This document shows positions 57,869 through 64,000 of a stretch of 64,000 nt of DNA, one piece after another (position 1 is the stretch's first letter; every line of letters begins with the position of its first letter). The notes beneath the pieces are model-generated. The model saw nothing but the letters and a program-made list of their open reading frames with translations, had not been told where the DNA came from and made no database searches. A program made the position numbers and the translations under genes. This stretch comes from CAYLRU01 sp964386565 (lineage in GTDB: Bacteria; Desulfobacterota; Desulfobacteria; Desulfobacterales; UBA5616): contig CAYLRU010000005.1 of assembly GCA_964386565.1 (NCBI GenBank), positions 1 through 64,000 on the forward strand. The letters run 5' to 3'.

Positions 57869-58750
57869 CTATCTTAAAATAAGCACGGAAGACGTTGCCG
57901 TCGCAACAAAATTTTCCAGAAGCTTTTTTGAAAAAAACTTATCCAAAAAAGATTCTTTCCCCATCCACAACGCCACAAGATTGTCCCCGGCCGACTTGGA
58001 TATAAAGGATTTCAGGGAAGGTGCATCCACCAGCTTGATCCATGCTTTGATATTGCGATCTTTGTAATAGTCCAGAATATGGGCCATTCTGCGGTCCACG
58101 CCGGTTTTTAGATCATCACCGGTCTTCAGACCGACGATCTCCAACTCCGCATGGTGCAAGGTCACCAATTGATTGATCAATTCAAGCGATGCCTGGCTTA
58201 CCCTATCCTGATCTATACAGCAGACGATCTTTTCCGGTATTTTTTCTTCCTTGACAATCAATACCGAACACGTCGCGCTTTGTGCAACCTTTTGGGGCAC
58301 ATTGACATGGTTGGCCCATTCGCACCGCCCTGTTTTACCGCAGCCGATCAGGATCAAATCCATATCCCCCTCAGCGGATTCAGCCAGGATTTCCTTGACA
58401 ACATTTCCGAATCGGATGCGGGCATTGAGATTTTTTCGTCCGTTTTCCCCGCCGTAGTCGAGGGTCAAAACCCCTTTTTCATCCTGCCTCAACCGGTATC
58501 CGTCCCCATGAAGGGCATAGGGCAAATCCTTGTCCCGGATATGACGGACAAACAGATTGCGATACCTGGTAAGCACATCCGCCATATCATGACCAAGGCC
58601 GTCTTCTTTTGGTTCCCCAGCCGTCGGCCGCCCGGCATCTGTTCCGAGAAGGGTGACATCCGCCCAGGTATTTTTTGCCAGTTCGGCAACCTGGTTTACG
58701 ACATAAACACTGTATGGTTGTTTATCCACGGCAACTAAAATTCTCATCAT
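57869..58750 (-). CDS. Universal stress protein, tandem UspA domains
   Basis: The 293-residue protein has two UspA-type halves (RILVAVDKQPYSVYVVNQVAEL and KIVCCIDQDRVSQASLELINQL), each with a strand-loop near the end (LILIGCGKTGRCEWANHVNVPQKVAQSATCSVLIV; LVALWMGKESFLDKFFSKKLLENFVATATSSVLIL). The glycine-rich ATP loop is incomplete in both, so ATP binding is doubtful. AAAGGGGG lies before ATG 58750. It is encoded between another stress protein and the histidine kinase, suggesting it acts in that signalling pathway. Confidence 0.85.
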   Translation of the reverse strand: MMRILVAVDKQPYSVYVVNQVAELAKNTWADVTLLGTDAGRPTAGEPKEDGLGHDMADVLTRYRNLFVRHIRDKDLPYALHGDGYRLRQDEKGVLTLDYGGENGRKNLNARIRFGNVVKEILAESAEGDMDLILIGCGKTGRCEWANHVNVPQKVAQSATCSVLIVKEEKIPEKIVCCIDQDRVSQASLELINQLVTLHHAELEIVGLKTGDDLKTGVDRRMAHILDYYKDRNIKAWIKLVDAPSLKSFISKSAGDNLVALWMGKESFLDKFFSKKLLENFVATATSSVLILR

Positions 58751-58841
58751 AACCCCCTTTGACGAAGTTGATCGACCGGACGAATACCGCTTGTTTGACC
58801 GAAGTGATACAGGCGTTTCTTTTGATGCCCGCCAAGGCGCA

Positions 58842-59639
58842 TCACCGGCAGACCAGAACCGGAGAAGATACCCGGCTCAACAGTTCAAGCATTAAATCAT
58901 TTTTACGCGGCACAGGGTTTGCAAATGAAGCAACCACGCCGTAATCCCGTAAATATTGGGCGATTGTTTTTGGAGATCCTTCAATGACTTTCGCCATGCC
59001 GGATGCCGTAAAATGGTGTTGTTCAAAATTTTCAACCGGTATGTCCACGGCATCTGCTTCCCTGAAGACGAGGTCTTTGGATTTACAAAACTTCAAATAA
59101 ATCCGATCAACAGCGATTTTCGAATTGTTGAAAATTTTGGAAAAAGACGATGCAAACCGTTTAAAATCCGTGTGTTCATCCAAAAGAACCGCTGCTTTCG
59201 ACGGGGTCAACAGGTTTTTGACCACCAGGACCGGGCACGGCAGCATGCGATACAGGCGTGAATTGATCAGTTTGTGAAAATCCGCCAGATCGGTGGTCGG
59301 GGGTACGCCTTCTATGAAAAGGTGATATTGACCGTTGTGCAATTCATCCAGCAACTTGTCGGTTCGGTCTCCAATGAGAACCTTGGGAATTTTTAAAAAC
59401 GGAAGGTCTGTTTTTTCCACATCCAAAAATCGTTTGATCTCTTCTTTTTCTGTTTCAATGAGCGCATTTTCCCAGGTTTTGCGCACCCATCCTGACCCCG
59501 GTGCATGACCAAGCCGTTTTGGATCGATGACATGAATGCCATGAAGCCGCAAATCGATTTGATTCGAAAGCTCCCTGGCATACCGCAGGGCAATGCTTGA
59601 TCCCAAGTCTGCGTTAACGAAAAGGAGCGCGTTTATCAT
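58842..59639 (-). CDS. Universal stress protein-like protein
   Basis: The 265-residue protein starts INALLFVNADLGSSIALRYARELSNQIDLRLHGIHVID, a UspA-like strand-helix-strand. It has KIPKVLIGDRTDKLLDELHN, and RLYRMLPCPVLVVKNLLTPSKAAVLLDEHTDF marking the start of a second domain. No clear G-2x-G-9x-G motif is seen, so nucleotide binding is uncertain. The gene lies between the response regulator and the second stress protein and belongs to the same operon. ATG 59639 is preceded by TAAGGT only. Confidence 0.75.
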   Translation of the reverse strand: MINALLFVNADLGSSIALRYARELSNQIDLRLHGIHVIDPKRLGHAPGSGWVRKTWENALIETEKEEIKRFLDVEKTDLPFLKIPKVLIGDRTDKLLDELHNGQYHLFIEGVPPTTDLADFHKLINSRLYRMLPCPVLVVKNLLTPSKAAVLLDEHTDFKRFASSFSKIFNNSKIAVDRIYLKFCKSKDLVFREADAVDIPVENFEQHHFTASGMAKVIEGSPKTIAQYLRDYGVVASFANPVPRKNDLMLELLSRVSSPVLVCR

Positions 59640-59735
59640 ATCGGGTTACCTTTCTTATTGGTTATCGGTCTTTTCCACCACGGTTTTCAGTGGAAATCGT
59701 TATCGGCTGAAATCACCCTCTAGACGAAAGTAATC

Positions 59736-60131
59736 TTATTCAGACCGCTTTGTTCTGATTTTTGCTTCGGCCTTTCGAATGACTTCCTGAATTTCCGCCA
59801 GCTTGAACGGTTTGGCCAGAAAATCGAATACGCCTTTGCGGAATGATTCTTTTGCGGTTTCCATGGTGGCAAAACCCGTGATGACAATCACTTCCGTATC
59901 CGGAGAATCTTTTCTGACCATTGTTAAAAATTGCATGCCGTCAATCCCCTTCATCTTGAGATCGGTGATAACGATATCAAAGAATTTTTCACCAAAGCGT
60001 TCAAGGGCCTTGGCACTTTCAAAAAATGTCTCCACATCATACCCATTTTTTTCCAAGACCGATTGCAGACGTTTACATACGATGGGTTCATCGTCTAAAA
60101 TCAGAATTTTGATCGGTGTTTTATTGTTCAT
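59736..60131 (-). CDS. Single-domain response regulator (CheY-like)
   Basis: A 131-residue receiver domain with no output domain. Acidic triad D13 D14 E15 (ILILDDEP), phospho-acceptor D57 (IVITDLKMKGIDG), T in VIVITGFA and K in FLAKPFK. It starts by overlapping the phosphotransferase gene by 11 bases. Single receivers act by binding partner proteins; here the PEP-synthase-like enzyme and the histidine kinase in the same operon are natural candidates. Confidence 0.95.
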   Translation of the reverse strand: MNNKTPIKILILDDEPIVCKRLQSVLEKNGYDVETFFESAKALERFGEKFFDIVITDLKMKGIDGMQFLTMVRKDSPDTEVIVITGFATMETAKESFRKGVFDFLAKPFKLAEIQEVIRKAEAKIRTKRSE

Positions 60132-62742
60132 GTCGAGTTACCCCCTGTTTTGCTGTACTGTGATTGGAGTGGACCAGTTTGTTGAAATTGTCCACATAAA
60201 GATGAATATGATGATCGCTTGCCATTTGCACGTCCAGTTGGCGTGAAAAGGCAACTAAAACCCCCAACAGGTATACCTTTGCCTGCATCCTTTCAGTCGT
60301 GAGCGTCTTAATCCGGGCCACCACAAGATCCCCCCGTACTTCCACGCGAAAGTCATTTTGAACGAGGATTTCGGACAAAAGCGTTGCCCTGCGGGTTCTT
60401 CGGGTCGGATCCGTGACGCCGCCCATAAACCGGAAATAGGCATAATTGCTGTTAATATCATCACTGATGTACGCATCGATCATGTTGAAGTGGTATCCCA
60501 GACGAAGACTGATGTGAGCGTATGGTTTCGATATGACGGCAAGGTTCTGGCCGATTTGTCGGGGGTCGGCAAGTCCTGGAGAAAATGTTCGTGTCATGCT
60601 CGACATGAAGCTCGAAAAATCAACGGTCATCGGCTCTGTATTCCATGCGCCGGGCATGCTCAGCCCCTCCACAAAAGCGCGCATCGGGACGGAGGCGATG
60701 TGATCCGGTTCGATGACGGGCCCTGTCGGCTTGACGGCCAGACCGTTGCCGATATCAATTAAAACCAGGTCAAGGGGTAGCGGCAGTTTCAGTTTGCCGG
60801 ATGCTGTTTTGTCATCATGGGAACTATAATAATTTTGATTGATCAATTCTTCAACCGCTTTTTCATGTACAAATCGGGTGATATCATGAAAGGTGCGACA
60901 GGCCAAAGGCGTAAAATCCCGTGAAGTCGGGTCCAGAAGATTCAGGACGGCTATTTTTTTTAACACCTTTCGAAGCAATCGGTATTCAAAGGTCTCCTCA
61001 ATGGGCTCCTCGGAAAGATGATAATCCTCCAGTTCCGTGACCCTGCCGTCATACACCTTTTTCTCCTCCGCATCCAGGGTGATTTCCTGCCCCGGCTTTA
61101 AAAGCTGTGTGGCCACCTGCGTATTGACAATCGTCGGCACCCGAAATTCCCGGGCGACGGTGGCCATATGACCGGTAGCCGACCCTACGTCCGTGATGAT
61201 GCCGTTTGCCTTTCGAATGACCTTGGCAAACCGGGGAGAAGTGTATTTTGCAACAAGAATGGAACCGGTTGGAAAAACATCCAGGTCCTCATCCCGATTC
61301 ACCATGAAAACTTTTCCGACGCCGATTCCTCTCTGGGCGATATCCCCTTTCCCCTCGAAGCATACCGGATACTTCCTGAGGACAGCAGGGAGATCCCGGA
61401 TCATGTGGGACCTTTTGATATCCAGAATCAGCGGGCGCGACTGAAGGATGAACAGCCTATCATCCGGGTCAAAGGCAAATTCGATATCCTGGGGTGTTTT
61501 GAAATATTTTTCGATCATCAGTCCGGCGTCCGCCAGCTGCTTTAGCTGGTCTTGGTTCAAGCAGGCTCTGTCGCGCAGCCCTGTTTCAACCGGGTAATAT
61601 GCAGTCCCGCCGTCAGGGTGCATGGAGAGCCGTTCAATCTTACATGCGATATCCACGGTATTTTCCGAGTACGGGAAATGCCGGCTTACCCGGAAGCGGT
61701 CCGCTGCCATGATCCCGTCAACAACCGGGACGCCCAGGCCCCATACGGCAGTACCCATCATGTGATCGCTCTTGGGGTCTATGGGATCAACGGTATATAA
61801 TACCCCGCTTACCTTGGCGTTTATCATTGACTGGCAGCCGACCGCCATAACGACATCGCTTTGGGAAAATCCCTTTTGCTTCCTGTATTCAATGGCGGAA
61901 GATGAATAAGCGCTTGCCAGAATGGCTTTATAACACTCCAGAAGTCGGTCCGGAGGCTGGTTTAAAAGGCTTTTATACTGACCGGCAAAGCTGTCCTTGC
62001 CGTCTTCCTTCCAGGCACTGCTTCGAACGGCTATGTAGAGCTTCCGCGTTCCGGAAATCCGGGAGAGCCGATGCATGGCCCGGTCAATGGCTTTTTCGAT
62101 TGGTGGCGGTATTTCTCCTTCCGTAATCAGTGTTTGAATTCGTGTGGATGCCTGTCCGGAAGAAAGTTGCCCGGAGTGCCATGCTTGCATTATCTCGCTT
62201 ACCTTGTCCCCAAGTTGATTATACGCCATAAAGGAACCAAAGGCCCGCGCGGTAATGGCGAATCCTTCCGGCGTAGCCAGTCCGAGCACGTTTTTAATTT
62301 CCGCCAGATTTGAATTCTTTGCCCCCACGATGTCTTCCAGATCCCGGTCGATCAAAGGATAGGGTATGGTGTAATCCGATTGGGGAATCCGTAGGTGCCC
62401 ATCGAGTTCATTTATTATCTCCTGGTTGATCTTTTGAAAAGCGTCAAAAAGAGCCAAATATTTTTTGGGGGCAAGGGTATTGAGATTGACAACCAGCTTG
62501 CGGATCAGTTCGGCAACGTCGTGGCAAGCGGCCCTGATGTAGTGAATGTCAAAAACATAGTCCCCGCTCAATTTATCACCCATTTCGGCGAATAATTCCA
62601 GCACCCGGTTGTTCAGGGCAAGCGTCTTTTGAAAGGTATCAAAAACCATGGTAAATCCCGAAGAGCCGGCTTTTTGCTTTCCGAAACCGATATGTTTTCC
62701 GGTTCGTTTAAGGAGCCGTATGGTGTTGGAAAATGGTTTCAT
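60121..62742 (-). CDS. PEP synthase/PPDK-like phosphotransferase without the PEP-binding TIM barrel
   Basis: The 873-residue protein has a helical N-terminus (1-130), an ATP-grasp PEP/pyruvate-binding domain (VGAKNSNLAEIKNVLGLATPEGFAIT, AVRSSAWKEDGKDSFAGQYKSLLN, VSGVLYTVDPI, KTPQDIEFAFDPDDRLFILQSRPL; residues ~140-440) and a mobile phosphohistidine domain (NGIITDVGSATGHMATVAREFRVPTIV; histidine in TGH). The C-terminal ~290 residues do not resemble the PEP-utilising TIM barrel and are unknown. This order, with an alternative C-terminus, recalls rifampin phosphotransferase-like enzymes. It would transfer phosphate from ATP via histidine to an unknown acceptor. It lies in an operon with a histidine kinase, receiver and two stress proteins. 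Confidence 0.85.
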   Translation of the reverse strand: MKPFSNTIRLLKRTGKHIGFGKQKAGSSGFTMVFDTFQKTLALNNRVLELFAEMGDKLSGDYVFDIHYIRAACHDVAELIRKLVVNLNTLAPKKYLALFDAFQKINQEIINELDGHLRIPQSDYTIPYPLIDRDLEDIVGAKNSNLAEIKNVLGLATPEGFAITARAFGSFMAYNQLGDKVSEIMQAWHSGQLSSGQASTRIQTLITEGEIPPPIEKAIDRAMHRLSRISGTRKLYIAVRSSAWKEDGKDSFAGQYKSLLNQPPDRLLECYKAILASAYSSSAIEYRKQKGFSQSDVVMAVGCQSMINAKVSGVLYTVDPIDPKSDHMMGTAVWGLGVPVVDGIMAADRFRVSRHFPYSENTVDIACKIERLSMHPDGGTAYYPVETGLRDRACLNQDQLKQLADAGLMIEKYFKTPQDIEFAFDPDDRLFILQSRPLILDIKRSHMIRDLPAVLRKYPVCFEGKGDIAQRGIGVGKVFMVNRDEDLDVFPTGSILVAKYTSPRFAKVIRKANGIITDVGSATGHMATVAREFRVPTIVNTQVATQLLKPGQEITLDAEEKKVYDGRVTELEDYHLSEEPIEETFEYRLLRKVLKKIAVLNLLDPTSRDFTPLACRTFHDITRFVHEKAVEELINQNYYSSHDDKTASGKLKLPLPLDLVLIDIGNGLAVKPTGPVIEPDHIASVPMRAFVEGLSMPGAWNTEPMTVDFSSFMSSMTRTFSPGLADPRQIGQNLAVISKPYAHISLRLGYHFNMIDAYISDDINSNYAYFRFMGGVTDPTRRTRRATLLSEILVQNDFRVEVRGDLVVARIKTLTTERMQAKVYLLGVLVAFSRQLDVQMASDHHIHLYVDNFNKLVHSNHSTAKQGVTRHEQ

Positions 62743-62755
62743 GGCTTTTGCCTGT

Positions 62756-63547
62756 CTAATGGACGCCTTTCCCTCCCTTAAAGATAACTCCCATGAGGAG
62801 TCCTGCCATGATGGCGATCAGTGTGGCAAGAACGCCGTACACCGCGCCGTGGTCAACGGCGAGCGAAGCAACCATTGCCGGGAGGCCGGTTTCTTCAATT
62901 TTCAGCGTCCGGGTATCTGTTTGATACACCCGTCCGTCTTTAAGAATAACTGTTGTAACCGGATACGCTCCCTGGTGCATGGCGGGTGGAATTTCAAGTT
63001 CGCAGGAAAACGATTTCATCGCGGGGTTGGATTCGGACGGGTGATAACGCACGGCATTCTCATGGACGCCATAAAGCCCTTCGGATTTTTTGAGCTTGAC
63101 GAATTCCCGGAACTGCCTCTCTTTCGTTCCATCGTCGGGGGTTATTGATGCCTGTTGTTCCAGCGCGTTCAATCCGATATCCAGTTGTTTGAATTTCGGT
63201 TCACCGGCAATCGCTGATTCCGGAATCGCGTCGGGTAGATAAAGCATGTAGACACCGGGGACGTTGTGAAAGGTAATTTCGCCGACATTCATCCAAAACA
63301 TGCCTAAAACATGCCCTTTTTTAAAAAGGTCCGCATTTTCCGCTTCTTTCGACACGCGAATCAGAACTTCCGAATCTTCAGGGATTTCGCCGGATATGGA
63401 TACCCGGGCCCCGTTATAGGTAGCACCGATGGAAATAAGATTCGGTTCCATGTGAATGCCCGGAAGCATCTCCGAATGCCCGGAGTTGGCCTGCAAGACC
63501 AGCGCGGCGCTGGCTAAAATGAAAATGATCATCAATCGATTGAACAC
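62756..63547 (-). CDS. TIGR02186-type membrane-anchored periplasmic protein
   Basis: The 263-residue protein has a signal peptide (LMIIFILASAALVLQANSGHS), a beta-rich periplasmic domain (MEPNLISIGATYNGARVSISGEIPEDSEVLIRVS ... GVLGMF-type WMNVGEITFHNVPGVYMLYLP ... LKDGRVYQTDTRTLKIEETG) and a C-terminal membrane helix (AVYGVLATLIAIMAGLLMGVIF). Such proteins are usually found next to TauE/SafE exporters, as here, where the upstream gene encodes one. It is likely an accessory protein of anion export, but its task is unproven. GTG 63547 follows GGAGGG and lies one base after the exporter stop codon. Confidence 0.85.
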   Translation of the reverse strand: MFNRLMIIFILASAALVLQANSGHSEMLPGIHMEPNLISIGATYNGARVSISGEIPEDSEVLIRVSKEAENADLFKKGHVLGMFWMNVGEITFHNVPGVYMLYLPDAIPESAIAGEPKFKQLDIGLNALEQQASITPDDGTKERQFREFVKLKKSEGLYGVHENAVRYHPSESNPAMKSFSCELEIPPAMHQGAYPVTTVILKDGRVYQTDTRTLKIEETGLPAMVASLAVDHGAVYGVLATLIAIMAGLLMGVIFKGGKGVH

Positions 63548-63548
63548 G

Positions 63549-64000
63549 TTACATCCCTCCCTTGTAAGCTAACATAATTTGGGGCGTTAGTAAAAGGCTG
63601 AACAGCATTTTAACCATGACCAGGAGCACCAGAACGGATAAAAGTATTTTGAGCTGGTCGCCTGCCAGTTTTTTGCTTACTTTTGCACCTATCTGGGCGC
63701 CCAGGGTGGATCCCAAAAGCAGAATGAGCACCAGGAGCAAATCCACCGTATGATTACTGATGGACTGCATGATGGTGACATTGATGCAGGTGAAAAGAAT
63801 CTGGAAAAGACTGGTTCCCACGACGACATGCATTGGCATGCGTAATAGATAAACCATGATGGGAACCATGATAAAGCCGCCGCCCACACCCATGACGGCC
63901 GCAAGAATGCCGACAAAAGCCCCCAGGAAAAGAGGCATGTAGGCGGACAGTTCAATTCCGGATTTTTCAAAATAGGTCTGGAATGGCAGCTTTTTTATCA
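63549..64000 (-). CDS. TauE/SafE sulfite-exporter-family permease, C-terminal part (runs off the window)
   Basis: The reading frame is open to the end of the window, so the gene continues beyond it; visible residues ~150. The half-family repeat is clear: SAYMPLFLGAFVGILAAVMGVGGGFIMVPIMVYLLRMP, VVVGTSLFQILFTCINVT, LILLLGSTLGAQIGAKVSKKL. TauE/SafE proteins export sulfite, sulfoacetate or related organosulfur anions; the substrate is not shown here. It forms a pair with the TIGR02186-type gene and lies first (5') in the minus-strand operon that continues to the histidine kinase. Confidence 0.9.
   Translation of the reverse strand, partial: IKKLPFQTYFEKSGIELSAYMPLFLGAFVGILAAVMGVGGGFIMVPIMVYLLRMPMHVVVGTSLFQILFTCINVTIMQSISNHTVDLLLVLILLLGSTLGAQIGAKVSKKLAGDQLKILLSVLVLLVMVKMLFSLLLTPQIMLAYKGGM

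Overview
The window reads as part of the chromosome of a strictly anaerobic Desulfobacterota-type bacterium (Desulfobacteraceae/Desulfosarcinaceae-like). This is an inference from gene content: an acyl-CoA dehydrogenase/ETF/membrane Fe-S oxidoreductase cluster, a tungsten-type aldehyde ferredoxin oxidoreductase with its own MoaD-like partner, a methyltransferase-type corrinoid protein, and several universal stress proteins. No rRNA or marker phylogeny was available. Two tRNAs are present: Val-GAC and Thr-CGT.

Layout. 1-744 is the 3' end of a VIT/VWA surface protein. 1180-10499 (+) is a catabolic operon: acyl-CoA dehydrogenase, etfA, a membrane Fe-S oxidoreductase, etfB, MoaD-like, AOR, and an APH-fold kinase. 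The first four form a complete route from acyl-CoA to the quinone pool. 10545-31011 (-) is a 20-kb exported-protein locus of six genes. It holds a 3852-residue giant (dockerin, NHL propellers, PKD, LamG, FlgD-like domains), a 1641-residue RHS/YD-repeat protein, a DUF3592 membrane protein, a TolB-like propeller, a FlgD-like protein and a cohesin+dockerin protein. 31066-37795 (-) carries a ferric-type ABC transporter with an exported ChrB-domain protein, then a universal stress protein, a glutaredoxin, a ferritin-like protein and an unknown protein.

38141-43255 (+) is acidic protein, apbE, rimO, polyprenyl synthase and an exported protein, followed by tRNA-Val. A promoter plus a probable cobalamin riboswitch precede a corrinoid protein at 43849. 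44668-50824 (-) has a PfkB kinase, a ThiE-ThiL fusion, an HD hydrolase, prfB with its programmed +1 frameshift, and lnt. After a DUF1329 gene, tRNA-Thr, a hydrolase, a membrane protein and a cytidylate-kinase-like protein, the window ends in a minus-strand signalling operon (64000 to 56255). That operon is TauE/SafE (partial), a TIGR02186-type protein, a PEP-synthase-like phosphotransferase, a response regulator, two universal stress proteins and a histidine kinase.

The most unusual feature is the giant protein. It has four NHL blocks of exactly seven blade motifs each. Two blocks are spliced into the same loop of a PKD domain, a jelly-roll-like domain is spliced into that loop of a third PKD, and three LamG domains are spliced into NHL blades, two of them directly after a 'PDGY' motif. 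The result is nested domains of up to three levels. It is co-encoded with a cohesin protein while carrying a dockerin at its own N-terminus, which suggests a cohesin/dockerin-assembled surface structure. That function is inference.
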